The notes under the pieces were generated by a model. It was given only the letters and a program-made list of their open reading frames with translations, was not told the origin of the DNA and did no database searches. The position numbers were made by a program, and so were the translations under genes. A stretch of 63,265 nucleotides of DNA from Deltaproteobacteria bacterium (GTDB taxonomy: Bacteria; Desulfobacterota; Desulfuromonadia; Geobacterales; Pseudopelobacteraceae). Of this stretch, positions 17,475 through 25,962 are shown piece by piece; the stretch's first letter is position 1; each line of letters opens with the position of its first letter. The DNA lies in contig JAJZRX010000012.1 of assembly GCA_021850095.1 (NCBI GenBank), positions 1 to 63,265 of the forward strand, in the 5' to 3' direction.

Positions 17475-17502
17475 CAGTGATGCGGGATGGTCGGGTTTGC
17501 GT

Positions 17503-17946
17503 CTACTTCGAAACGTCCAGCAGTTCCACGTCAAACAGCAGTGTGGCGTTGGGGGGGATGACTCCGCCCGCGCCTGATGCGCCATAGCCCAGTTTGGAGG
17601 GGATGATCAGCTTGCGCTTGCCGCCGACCTTCATGGTCATGACCCCTTCGTCCCAGCCCGGAATGACCTGGCCGACGCCGATCACAAAAGAGAAGGGCTC
17701 GTTGCGGTCAACCGAACTGTCGAACTTCTTGCCGTTCTCCAGTGTTCCGGTGTAATGCACCTTGACCCTTTTACCGGCCACCGGGGAGGCGCCCTTGCCG
17801 ACCACCAGGTCGCTGTACTTCAGGCCGGAAGCGGTTGTGACAACCTTTGTCTCCGTTTTTTTAACCTCTTTTGCCGCCGCATGAACCGGCACGGCAATCA
17901 GCGCCGCCAGCAGGCCGCCTGCAATCAGTTTCATCAAACGCTGCAT
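17503..17946 (-). CDS. Periplasmic FKBP-type peptidyl-prolyl cis-trans isomerase
   Basis: A 147-aa protein. The ATG at 17946 is chosen because AGGAGG lies nine bases before it and a signal peptide (QRLMKLIAGGLLAALIAVPVHA) starts at once. After a short basic linker comes a single complete FKBP domain: VHYTGTLENGKKFDSSVDRNE, FVIGVGQVIPGWDEGVMTM, KLIIPSKLGYGASG and IPPNATLLFDVELLDV. It catalyses proline isomerisation during folding in the periplasm. It is a stand-alone transcription unit. Confidence 0.92.
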   Translation of the reverse strand: MQRLMKLIAGGLLAALIAVPVHAAAKEVKKTETKVVTTASGLKYSDLVVGKGASPVAGKRVKVHYTGTLENGKKFDSSVDRNEPFSFVIGVGQVIPGWDEGVMTMKVGGKRKLIIPSKLGYGASGAGGVIPPNATLLFDVELLDVSK

Positions 17947-18041
17947 GTCTGTGATCCTCCTCATATGATTTAGGTTGATAGTGTTGCCAAGGATAAAGTA
18001 ACCGGGCTGTTACATGAATAAGAGCGTCGCTCTGACTGAAG

Positions 18042-18371
18042 CTACTCTTCCACTGTCCCCCACTTGTCCACGAAATTGCAGTGGTGCAGCTTGTTCTGAA
18101 CATTGACTTCCGCCAGAATGTTGTCGCCTTCCTCCTGGGTTAATCCCACGCTGGGACGAACCCCCATCCAGTAAGCCGCGCTTTCGGTCGGGTTGTCGGT
18201 GGGGCGCGGAATCGGCGGGCCGGGCTTGTAGTGGCGTTCAACGAAAAGCGCCGCCTCGTACTGGCGCTGGGTTTTTACGAGATAGACCTCGACGATCATT
18301 CCGTTCTTGAGGGTTTTCTCCATGATTTGAGCCACGACGTTCATGCCTTCGGGAACGTTTATCAATGACAT
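18042..18371 (-). CDS. Conserved-looking hypothetical protein
   Basis: A 109-aa soluble protein with AAAGGAGG upstream of its ATG, which supports it being real. I recognise no family. It has an N-terminal amphipathic beta/alpha half (MEKTLKNGMIVEVYLVKTQRQYEAAL), a proline-rich middle (YKPGPPIPRPTD) and an acidic C-terminal half ending WGTVEE. There is no signal peptide and no membrane segment. It is transcribed alone, in the same direction as the FKBP gene 95 bp downstream. Confidence 0.6.
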   Translation of the reverse strand: MSLINVPEGMNVVAQIMEKTLKNGMIVEVYLVKTQRQYEAALFVERHYKPGPPIPRPTDNPTESAAYWMGVRPSVGLTQEEGDNILAEVNVQNKLHHCNFVDKWGTVEE

Positions 18372-18729
18372 AACCTGATTGCCTCCTTTGGCGGTGGTGG
18401 GTTGCGATCGGTAGCGATGGTGTGCTGACGGTAAAAAAAAACTGCATCTTCTTTCGAAAAGGCAGGTCGGTAAATCGGGCCGTGTTTAACCACCATTCCG
18501 GCAGCCCCTCTTCCCGTTCTGGGCAGGTAGCTTTGCGCCATCCGATTCCGCGGACTTTACCTTTGCGATGATAGCCGTTTCCATTCTGAATCAGCAGACT
18601 GAAATATGGTCGGATTGGGGCCGGATGTCAATAGGTAAATGAGAGCGCCGCAGAGCAAAACCCTTGCAGAAGAGCCGCCTGATCATGTATCGTGCGAATC
18701 GGAATTTACTACGATACCAGGACTTTTTT
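18372..18729. other. Divergent intergenic region, no gene seen
   Basis: About 358 bp between a leftward hypothetical gene and the rightward GlcD-like gene. It should hold both promoters, but I found no pair of -35/-10 boxes good enough to name. It contains a run of nine A's near 18433-18441 and no convincing hairpin or open frame. Confidence 0.5.
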
Positions 18730-20118
18730 ATGCTGGATGCGAATCTGATCAATCAATTATCCGCCATTGTCGGCCCGGACAATATCGCCACCGGCAAGCA
18801 GGACATGATCTGCTACGGCTATGACGCCACCCAGATGGAGTTTCTGCCGGATGCGGTCGTGCATCCGGCCAATGCCGAAGAGGTCTCGGCGGTTCTCAAG
18901 CTGGCCAATCAGGAACATTTCCCGGTTTTTCCGCGCGGCGCCGGCAGCGGCTTCACCGGAGGAGCGCTGCCCAAGGCGGGCGGTGTCGTGCTGGTGACAA
19001 CCCGCATGAACCGCATCCTGCGGATCGACACCGAAAACCTGATCGCCGAGGTGGAGCCGGGAGTCGTGACCGAGCAGTTCCAGCTGGCGGTGGAGAAACT
19101 GGGGCTGTTCTATCCGCCCGACCCGGCTTCGCTCAAGTTTTCGACCCTGGGGGGCAATGTGGCCGAAAACGCCGGCGGCCCCCGCTGCGTCAAGTATGGC
19201 GTCACCCGCGATTTCGTGATGGGGCTGGAGGTCGTGCTGCCGACCGGCGAGATCATCCGGGTCGGCGGTGAGACCTACAAGGCGGTGGTCGGCTACGACA
19301 TGACCCGCCTGTTGTGCGGCAGCGAAGGAACCCTGGGGGTCATGACCAAGATCATCTTCAAGCTGCTGCCCTTGCCGGACGCCAAGAAAACCATGCTGAC
19401 GATTTTTGATTCGATCGACGGGGCCGCCAAGGCGGTTTCGACGATCATCGGCAACAAGATCATCCCGACCACGCTGGAGTTCATGGACTACGCCACGCTG
19501 CAATGCGTCGAGCGCCGTTTCAACCTGGGGATTCCGACCGAGGGGCGGGCCGTCCTGCTGATCGAAGTGGACGGTGACCGGGATCTGATCGAGAAGCAGG
19601 CGGACAGGATTCATGAGCTGATCACGCCGCTGGGACTGGTGCAGTTCCGGGCCGCCAGGGACGCCGCCGAATCGGAGGATCTCTGGCGGGTGCGGCGGCT
19701 GGTCTCGCCTTCACTGCGGGACATCAACCCCGACAAGTACAATGAGGATATCGTTGTGCCGCGCAGCAAGGTACCGGACGTGATCCGCAGGATCGAAAAA
19801 ATCCAGCAGAAATACGATATCCCGATCGTCAACTTCGGCCATGCCGGCGACGGCAATATCCATGTTAACATCATGATCGACAAGTCGCTTCCCGGCATGG
19901 AGGAAAAGGCGCACGGGGCGATCCGCGAGGTCTTCCAGGCCGCGCTGGACTTGAACGGCACCATGTCGGGCGAGCATGGCGTCGGGCTGTCCAAGGCCCC
20001 CTACATCGAGCTGGAGCTATCGCCGCAGCAGATCGGAGCCATGAAGGCCATCAAGGCCGCTCTGGATCCGAACAATATTCTCAATCCAGGCAAAATGTTT
20101 CCATGGGAGGAACACTAG
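18730..20118 (+). CDS. FAD-linked oxidase, GlcD / D-lactate dehydrogenase-like
   Basis: A 462-aa protein. ATG 18730 follows CAGGA at about 7 bases; in-frame starts further up add residues not typical of the family. The FAD-binding type 4 domain shows PRGAGSGFTGGALPKAGGVV, STLGGNVAENAGGPRCVKYG and GSEGTLGVMTKIIFKLLP. The C-terminal oxidase domain has NFGHAGDGNIHVNIMID and the terminal MSGEHGVGLSKAPY and NPNNILNPGKMF-like end. It probably oxidises a 2-hydroxy acid such as glycolate or D-lactate. No GlcE/GlcF partner genes are adjacent. Confidence 0.9.
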   Translation: MLDANLINQLSAIVGPDNIATGKQDMICYGYDATQMEFLPDAVVHPANAEEVSAVLKLANQEHFPVFPRGAGSGFTGGALPKAGGVVLVTTRMNRILRIDTENLIAEVEPGVVTEQFQLAVEKLGLFYPPDPASLKFSTLGGNVAENAGGPRCVKYGVTRDFVMGLEVVLPTGEIIRVGGETYKAVVGYDMTRLLCGSEGTLGVMTKIIFKLLPLPDAKKTMLTIFDSIDGAAKAVSTIIGNKIIPTTLEFMDYATLQCVERRFNLGIPTEGRAVLLIEVDGDRDLIEKQADRIHELITPLGLVQFRAARDAAESEDLWRVRRLVSPSLRDINPDKYNEDIVVPRSKVPDVIRRIEKIQQKYDIPIVNFGHAGDGNIHVNIMIDKSLPGMEEKAHGAIREVFQAALDLNGTMSGEHGVGLSKAPYIELELSPQQIGAMKAIKAALDPNNILNPGKMFPWEEH

Positions 20119-20119
20119 C

Positions 20120-20428
20120 ATGACACACGATCCGAACAAGGAAATCCAGGAGTCCTCACTGATCGGAAGAATTCTGTCGATGGAGGCGTTGTTGCTGCTG
20201 ATGGGCATCGCTTCACTGATTTATGGCATCGTCAACGACGTGACCATGAATATCTTCTGGGGCGTCGTTATCATCCCCGGCGTTTTTCTGCTGCACAAGG
20301 TCCGCAAGAAAGACTGGGCCAAGCACTGGCAGGAGATGGAAGCCGAGCAAAAGGCGATCCTGGAGTATGAGGAGCGTAAAAAAAACGCCCGTGCCATGCA
20401 GAAGAAGGACAATCCCGATGAAAAATAA
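20120..20428 (+). CDS. Small membrane protein of unknown function
   Basis: A 102-aa protein starting one base after the oxidase stop. It has two predicted transmembrane helices (about residues 18-37, MEALLLLMGIASLIYGI, and 43-60, IFWGVVIIPGVFLLH) followed by a highly charged cytoplasmic tail. I recognise no family. The tail overlaps the maf start by 11 bases, and gene packing suggests one operon from the oxidase to the M48 protease. Confidence 0.6.
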   Translation: MTHDPNKEIQESSLIGRILSMEALLLLMGIASLIYGIVNDVTMNIFWGVVIIPGVFLLHKVRKKDWAKHWQEMEAEQKAILEYEERKKNARAMQKKDNPDEK

Positions 20429-21005
20429 CAATCATGGATCGATAGTGCTGGCCTCCGCTTCGCCACGGCGAACGGAGCTGATGTCTCTGGCTGGTCTGCA
20501 GTTCACGGTCGTACCGGCTGATATCTGCGAAGATGTTCTGGCGGGTGAAACCCCGGCTGAACACGTTATGCGGCTTTCGCGGGAGAAGGCCGATGCGGTT
20601 GCGGCAGCTGTCGAGGGGCGTTTTTTCATCGGGGCCGATACGGTGGTGGTCCTGGACGGGGCCATTCTGGGAAAACCGGCCGATGAAGCCGATGCGCGGC
20701 GGATGCTGGAGGCCCTTTCCGGCCGGGATCATGAAGTCGTGACCGGCTTCACCGTATTTGACAAGGTCAGCGGCATCCACATCAGCCGCAGCGTCAGCAC
20801 CGAAGTGACCTTCAAGACGCTGGAGGAAAAGGAAATCAGCGCCTATATCGCCTCCGGTTGTCCGATGGACAAGGCCGGCGCCTATGCCATTCAGGGAGGG
20901 GCGGTACACTTTGTCCGCTCCATCAGCGGTTCGTACACCAACGTGATCGGCCTGCCGATGACCGAGCTGTACGAGGTGCTGCAGGCCATGCAGGCGGTGG
21001 GATAA
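20418..21005 (+). CDS. maf: Maf family nucleotide pyrophosphatase
   Basis: A 195-aa protein. ATG 20418 overlaps the previous gene's end, and the hallmark IVLASASPRRTELMSLAG begins 8 residues later. Other motifs are GADTVVVLDGAILGKPADEADA and the C-terminal DKAGAYAIQGGAVHFV and GSYTNVIGLPMTELYEVL. Maf proteins hydrolyse non-canonical nucleoside triphosphates (house-cleaning) and affect septum formation when overexpressed. yggS follows by 13 bp. Confidence 0.93.
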   Translation: MKNNNHGSIVLASASPRRTELMSLAGLQFTVVPADICEDVLAGETPAEHVMRLSREKADAVAAAVEGRFFIGADTVVVLDGAILGKPADEADARRMLEALSGRDHEVVTGFTVFDKVSGIHISRSVSTEVTFKTLEEKEISAYIASGCPMDKAGAYAIQGGAVHFVRSISGSYTNVIGLPMTELYEVLQAMQAVG

Positions 21006-21018
21006 GCGGGGTAGCGCC

Positions 21019-21702
21019 ATGTCAATTTCACAAAATCTGGCGAATATCAGGCTGCGCATCCGGGCGGCGGCCGAAGCGGCCGGACGCGATCCCGACACCG
21101 TGCGCCTGGTGGCGGTTTCCAAAACCCGTCCGGCCGGGGATATCGTTGAAGCCTTCCAGGCCGGTCAGACGATTTTCGGAGAAAACTACGTCCAGGAACT
21201 GACTGCCAAGCTGGATCAGCTGCAGGAGCCGATCCAGTGGCACGTTATCGGCCACCTGCAGAGCAACAAGGTCAAATACATCGCCGGGCGGGTGGCGCTG
21301 ATCCATTCGGTGGACCGCTTTTCGCTGGCCGAGGAGATCAGCCGCCAGTGGGGCAAACTGGGAATGGTCTGCCCGGTGCTGATCCAGGTTAACATCTCCG
21401 GTGAAACCACCAAATCCGGCACGACCGAAGCAGGGGCGCTGCAGCTGGTGCGGGAGTGTGCCCGGCTGCCCAACCTCCGGATCAAGGGGCTGATGACCAT
21501 GCCCCCCTTCTTCGACGATCCCGAGGCGGCCCGCCCCTATTTTGCCGGATTGCGCCGGCTGTCCGAGGAGATAATAGCGGCCGGAATCGCCGGAGTTGAA
21601 ATGGTTGAGCTTTCCATGGGCATGTCGGGTGATTTTGAAGCCGCCATCCAGGAGGGCGCCACGCTGGTGCGGGTCGGCACGGCCATCTTCGGGGAACGCT
21701 GA
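21019..21702 (+). CDS. YggS-family pyridoxal-phosphate homeostasis protein
   Basis: A 227-aa single-domain PLP protein. The PLP lysine lies in LVAVSKTRPAGDIVEAFQAG, followed by FGENYVQELTAKLDQL, WHVIGHLQSNKVKYI, and the phosphate-binding end (ELSMGMSGDFEAAIQEGATLV, positions about 21605-21667). The family (PLPBP/YggS) binds PLP and keeps vitamin B6 and amino acid pools balanced; it is not known as a catalyst. It ends 2 bp before the cyclase gene. Confidence 0.95.
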   Translation: MSISQNLANIRLRIRAAAEAAGRDPDTVRLVAVSKTRPAGDIVEAFQAGQTIFGENYVQELTAKLDQLQEPIQWHVIGHLQSNKVKYIAGRVALIHSVDRFSLAEEISRQWGKLGMVCPVLIQVNISGETTKSGTTEAGALQLVRECARLPNLRIKGLMTMPPFFDDPEAARPYFAGLRRLSEEIIAAGIAGVEMVELSMGMSGDFEAAIQEGATLVRVGTAIFGER

Positions 21703-21704
21703 CG

Positions 21705-23804
21705 GTGCCCGCCGCGGCTTCCGGACATAAACCCTCGCGCAGCAGCGCCATTATTCTGGTAGCACTGATCTCCTTCCTGCTCTCCCTGCTCTTCATAACT
21801 CCGTTTTTCTCAATCTTCGAACTGAAAGCCTACGACCTGCTGTCACGGCGTTTCAATCCGCTCCAGGGCTCAGCGGACATCATCGTTGTCCAGATCGATC
21901 AGGCCAGTCTTGACGCCCTGGCTGAAGAAGGGGTGACCTGGCCCTGGCCGCGCCAGATCTATGCTCCGATTTTCGAGAGGCTGGCCCGGGCCGAGGCCGT
22001 ATTTGTCGATATCATCTTCAGCGAGCCATCTTCCTACGGCCAGGAGGATGATCTGATCCTGGCCGAGGCGATTGCCCGGGCCGGCAACGTCACCTTGCCG
22101 CTTTTCGCCACCAGCGCTTCCCGAACCTTCGACCCGCTGGAAAAAGAGCTGCTGGAACGCTCCGCCCTGGCCGGCGTCCGCGATCCGCTGCTTTCCTATC
22201 CGGGAGTCATTACGCCGATCCCGCCGCTGGCCCAAGCCGCCCGCCGGGGGGGCAACGTGATGATCAAGCCGGACCGGGACGGCGTTTACCGGCGCATGCC
22301 GCTCTTCTATAATGCCGGGGGCTACACCATACCGCCGCTGGCCCTGGGTTATGCGCTGCAGAGCGGCGCCGTAACAATCAATCAAGAACGTTTCGAGCGC
22401 AACGGCACAGCGCTGCCGCTGGAAAATGATGCGCTGCTGGTCAGGTTTCCGCGCGGCGAACGCCCCTATCGCACGATATCGGCCCTGGAGCTGATCCGTG
22501 CCGGGGAGGGGAACGAGCATCGTGTGGAGGAGTTCAAGGGCAAGAAGGTTTTTCTGGGATTGACGGCGGCCGGGCTTTACGACCTGAAGCCGACCGCCGT
22601 TTCCGGCCTGGCCGCCGGGGTTCAGGTGCATGCCGCCGCGCTGGATACGCTGCTGGGCGGGAACTTTATCCGGCCGCTGCCGAAGGGGGTCACGGTGGCC
22701 CTGATGGCGCTGATTGTCATCGCCGCCGCCGTCTTTGTGCTGACGCACGTTTCGATTTATGCCAACGCCGCCTTCCTGGCGCTGATGCTGCTGCTGGCCG
22801 GCGGGCTGCCGGTGCTGCTGTTCGTGCAGGGCTGGTATCTGCCGCTGATTCCGCCGCTGGCGGCGCTGACGGTTTCCTTCTTCACGGCCTCGATTCACAG
22901 CTACGCCACCGAAGGGCGTGAGCGGCGTTTTGTGCGGCGCACCTTTTCCCAGTACATGGATGAAACCATCGTTGCCCATCTGCTGCTGCATCCGGAGTTG
23001 ATCCAGCCCGGCGGAAAGCGCAAACGGGTGACGGTCTTTTTTGCCGATATCGCCGGTTTCACCAGCATCGCCGAGCGCCTGTCGCCGGAAGAGACTGCAT
23101 TGATGCTGCACGGGGTACTGAATGCCGTCAGCGAAGAGGTCATCAGCCACCAGGGGGTGATTGACAAATATATCGGCGACTGTGTGATGGCCTTCTGGGG
23201 CGCTCCGCTTTCGAGCGAGGACGATGGGCGCAACGCCTGCCGCGCCGCGCTGGCCTCCCAGAAAGCGCTGGAAAAGGTCAATGCGGAGTTCGCCGACCGC
23301 GGATTCGGATCAATTTCCATGCGGGTCGGTCTGCACACCGGCGATGCGATTGTCGGCAACCTGGGGAGCGACCGGCTCTTCGACTACACCGTGATAGGCG
23401 ATACGGTCAATCTGGCGTCGCGGCTGGAGGGGGCCAACAAGTTTTTCGGGACGCGGGTCATGGCCAGCGAAGATACCCTGCAAAATACGGGGGACAGCTT
23501 TTTAAGCCGTGAGCTGGGGCTGATCGCGGTCAAGGGCAAGCAGCAGCCGGTGCGCATTTATGAAATAGTATCCGACCAGGAGAATGCCTCGCCGGAACAG
23601 CGGGAACTGGTTCGGCTGCACAATGAAGGGATGGCGCTGTTTCACACCCGGCGCTGGCGGGAAGCCTTGCTGCTGTTCGAGTCGATCCTGTCCCGGCGTC
23701 CCGAAGATGGCCCGGCCACCCTGTATCGCGACTGGTGCCGGCGCTGCCTTGAAGATACTCCCTTGACAGAGGACTGGAATGTGATACACCGTACCGAAAA
23801 ATGA
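21705..23804 (+). CDS. CHASE2-domain adenylate/guanylate cyclase
   Basis: A 699-aa membrane protein starting at GTG, 2 bp after yggS. A first transmembrane helix lies at about 15-37. A large periplasmic CHASE2 sensor (about 45-320) follows, with ADIIVVQIDQASLDAL and VFVDIIFSEPSSYGQEDD. Three closely spaced helices come next (about 325-390), then a class III cyclase catalytic domain (about 428-600): VTVFFADIAGFTSIAERL with a metal aspartate, KYIGDCVMAFWGAP with the second, and GDTVNLASRLEGANKF. It should make cAMP or cGMP in response to a periplasmic signal. The last ~100 residues are helical and TPR-like. Its stop overlaps the SH3 gene's ATG. Confidence 0.93.
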   Translation: MPAAASGHKPSRSSAIILVALISFLLSLLFITPFFSIFELKAYDLLSRRFNPLQGSADIIVVQIDQASLDALAEEGVTWPWPRQIYAPIFERLARAEAVFVDIIFSEPSSYGQEDDLILAEAIARAGNVTLPLFATSASRTFDPLEKELLERSALAGVRDPLLSYPGVITPIPPLAQAARRGGNVMIKPDRDGVYRRMPLFYNAGGYTIPPLALGYALQSGAVTINQERFERNGTALPLENDALLVRFPRGERPYRTISALELIRAGEGNEHRVEEFKGKKVFLGLTAAGLYDLKPTAVSGLAAGVQVHAAALDTLLGGNFIRPLPKGVTVALMALIVIAAAVFVLTHVSIYANAAFLALMLLLAGGLPVLLFVQGWYLPLIPPLAALTVSFFTASIHSYATEGRERRFVRRTFSQYMDETIVAHLLLHPELIQPGGKRKRVTVFFADIAGFTSIAERLSPEETALMLHGVLNAVSEEVISHQGVIDKYIGDCVMAFWGAPLSSEDDGRNACRAALASQKALEKVNAEFADRGFGSISMRVGLHTGDAIVGNLGSDRLFDYTVIGDTVNLASRLEGANKFFGTRVMASEDTLQNTGDSFLSRELGLIAVKGKQQPVRIYEIVSDQENASPEQRELVRLHNEGMALFHTRRWREALLLFESILSRRPEDGPATLYRDWCRRCLEDTPLTEDWNVIHRTEK

Positions 23805-24262
23805 AAACTCTCATCTACGTCATACTGATCAGCGTCCTGACGGCCGGCCCCGCTACCGCAGAAACCGTCAGGGTTGTTACCCGCAGCAACGCCGCGCGGG
23901 CCGAATGCCGCTTTTCCTCTCCGGTCAGGGCCAAGCTGCGTTTTGGCGACCGCCTGAATATTGTCGCCCGCAAGGGGGACTGGTACCTGGTCACCAGCGG
24001 GGCGGTCAAGGGGTGCGTTCACAAAAGCGCAGTCGAATCCCGCTCGTTTTCAGTGTCCGGCACAGGCAGGGGTCGCGGCGGAGCAGCATCGGCCGACGAG
24101 GTCTCCCTGGCCGGCAAGGGCTTCAATCCGCAGGTCGAGGAGCGTTACCGCAGCGGCAACCAGGGGCTGAACTACACGCTGGTTGACGAGATCGAACGTC
24201 TGACCGCAGCTGAAACGGAACTGGACGAATTTATCCTGCAAGGGGGGCTCAACCAGCCATGA
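23801..24262 (+). CDS. Secreted bacterial SH3-domain protein
   Basis: A 153-aa protein with a signal peptide (KTLIYVILISVLTAGPATA) and one SH3b-like domain (about 22-75: VRVVTRSNAARAECRFSS, KLRFGDRLNIVARKGDWYLV, GCVHKSAV). The second half is low-complexity, then helical. SH3b domains usually bind cell-wall peptide or protein. It overlaps the cyclase stop (ATGA) and the next M48 protease start, so the three are translated as one unit. Confidence 0.8.
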   Translation: MKTLIYVILISVLTAGPATAETVRVVTRSNAARAECRFSSPVRAKLRFGDRLNIVARKGDWYLVTSGAVKGCVHKSAVESRSFSVSGTGRGRGGAASADEVSLAGKGFNPQVEERYRSGNQGLNYTLVDEIERLTAAETELDEFILQGGLNQP

Positions 24263-25122
24263 GACGCCTTTTGATCTGCATGCTGCTGGCCCTGACTCCC
24301 CTTTCTGGCTGCAAACTGGAAGATCTGTCTACGGAACAGATCGGACGTATCGCCGATTCGGTTCAAACCATCGGCAAAGCCGCCCGGCCCATGTCCGACA
24401 GCGAGGAATATTATGTCGGCCGCGCGGTTGCCGCCCGTCTGCTGGCAACCTATCCCCTGTACCGCAACAAAGCCCTGACCCAGTATGTCACTCTGGTCGG
24501 CCAGACCCTGGCACTGCACAGCGAGGTTCCGGCCACCCACGGCGGCTACCACTTCGCGCTGCTGGACAGCAGTGAAATCAACGCTTTTGCCTGCCCGGGC
24601 GGTACGATTCTGATCACCCGCGGTATGCTGGCTTCACTGAAAAGCGAGGAGGAGTTGGCGGCGGTGCTGGCCCATGAGATCAGCCATGTCATCCACCGCG
24701 ATGGGATTGCCGCCATACGCTCGGCCCGCTGGAGCGAGGCGCTGACCATCATAGGCAGTCAGGCCGCCCAGGAGCTGGGCTCCAAGGAAACGGCCCGACT
24801 GGTGACGGTTTTTGAAGGCTCGATCGACGATGTGGTCAAGACCCTGGTTGTCAACGGCTACGGCCGCGAGCAGGAACTGGCCGCCGACCGTACGGCGCTG
24901 GCAATTCTGGCTGCGGCCGGTTACGACCCCCAGGGGTTGCCAGGCTACCTGCAGCGCCTGGAACAATCCGGCCGGGGGGCAAAGGGGGGCATTTTCAGCA
25001 CCCATCCCGGCAGCGACGAGCGTTTGGCCAGCGTCCGCTCCGAAATGCCGCCCTCAAGCGCTTCAAGCGCCGCCCGGCGCAGCAAGCGTTTTGCCGAAGC
25101 TGTGCGAACGCTGGCCAGATAG
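24259..25122 (+). CDS. M48-family metalloprotease lipoprotein
   Basis: A 287-aa protein. The N-terminus RRLLICMLLALTPLSGC is a lipobox. The catalytic zinc motif HEISH (in AVLAHEISHVIHRDG, near residue 140) and the third ligand region REQELAADRTALAIL identify a peptidase of the M48 (Ste24/BepA) type. A C-terminal helical part ends STHPGSDERLASVRSEM, the usual M48 tail. It would work in the periplasm on outer-membrane or envelope proteins. It starts inside the SH3 gene's stop and is followed by a strong terminator. Confidence 0.92.
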   Translation: MRRLLICMLLALTPLSGCKLEDLSTEQIGRIADSVQTIGKAARPMSDSEEYYVGRAVAARLLATYPLYRNKALTQYVTLVGQTLALHSEVPATHGGYHFALLDSSEINAFACPGGTILITRGMLASLKSEEELAAVLAHEISHVIHRDGIAAIRSARWSEALTIIGSQAAQELGSKETARLVTVFEGSIDDVVKTLVVNGYGREQELAADRTALAILAAAGYDPQGLPGYLQRLEQSGRGAKGGIFSTHPGSDERLASVRSEMPPSSASSAARRSKRFAEAVRTLAR

Positions 25123-25131
25123 CAACCAAAG

Positions 25132-25158
25132 AAAAAGCCCCGTGATGGGGCTTTTTTT
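25132..25158. terminator. Bidirectional intrinsic terminator between converging operons
   Basis: A perfect 10-bp stem AAAAAGCCCC / GGGGCTTTTT with a 5-base loop and a T-run on each strand. It serves the rightward M48 gene and the leftward mqnB operon. Confidence 0.9.
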
Positions 25159-25162
25159 GTGG

Positions 25163-25927
25163 CTATAACTCCGGGGTCGTCTCCAAAGGTAGAGCCGCTT
25201 CAGGCCGATCCATCTCTTCCAGGTATTTCAGGATAAAACGCTGGGGAGCCTCGACCGCCCGCTTGATTTCCCATTTTTCCAGATTCCGTTCCTCCACCAG
25301 ATTGCTGATCCCGCGGATTTCCAGGCAGTCCCGCCCGTAGCGCCGGCAGATCTGGGCCACCGCCGCACCCTCCATGTTTTCGGCGATCACGTTCCAGTGC
25401 CGGGACAGCTCCTGGCCGCGCTGAACCGTGCCGCTGCAGGTGGAAACGGTTGCAAAGCGCCCCCGCATCAGAAAAAAACCGTGGTAATCGGCCAGCTGCA
25501 TGGCTTTTTCGGAGGCCTGACGGGAGAGCGGTATGGTGTTGAAGCAGGGGCGTCCCCCGCTTTCCAGGATTGGGAGCGACATATAGCGCAGATCTTGCCA
25601 CCCCTCCTCCACAATCACCCCTTCATCCGCCAGCACCTCTTCGCTGGCCACCACCAGATCACCGATCGAGAGGCCGCTGTCGATATAAGCCCCGGCACAG
25701 CCGGTATTGATAACCAGCTGCGGCTGGTGGCGCTCGATCATAACGGCTGTTGCGGCGCCGGCATTGATCTTGCCGATGCCGCCTGCGCAAATGACCACGC
25801 GCCGGTTCCCCAGGACGCCTTCCAGATAGGCAAAACCGATGGTGCTGTGTCGAACCGGTTGCGCCAGAGCGTTTTCCAGCAGAACAGTTTCCAGCGGCAG
25901 TGCCGCGATGATCAGAATTGGTTTCAT
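25163..25927 (-). CDS. mqnB: Futalosine hydrolase (MqnB)
   Basis: A 254-aa nucleosidase-fold protein. Features: an N-terminal ILIIAALPLETVLLENAL, GIGKINAGAATAVMIERHQP, NTGCAGAY with DLVVASEEVLADEGV, and the active-site end AENMEGAAVAQICRRYG followed by CLEIRGISNLVEERN. The ENMEGAA and RGISN segments separate futalosine hydrolase from MTA/SAH nucleosidase. It cleaves hypoxanthine from futalosine in menaquinone synthesis. It is the last gene of a leftward operon, 35 bp after the PAS kinase. Confidence 0.85.
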   Translation of the reverse strand: MKPILIIAALPLETVLLENALAQPVRHSTIGFAYLEGVLGNRRVVICAGGIGKINAGAATAVMIERHQPQLVINTGCAGAYIDSGLSIGDLVVASEEVLADEGVIVEEGWQDLRYMSLPILESGGRPCFNTIPLSRQASEKAMQLADYHGFFLMRGRFATVSTCSGTVQRGQELSRHWNVIAENMEGAAVAQICRRYGRDCLEIRGISNLVEERNLEKWEIKRAVEAPQRFILKYLEEMDRPEAALPLETTPEL

Positions 25928-25962
25928 GGTTTTTTCCCGTCATTAATGTCTGACATCTGTCG

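Noticed and set aside
18021..18033. Perfect 13-base palindrome AGAGCGTCGCTCT
   Set aside because: Too short, with no T-run on either strand, so not called a terminator or operator.
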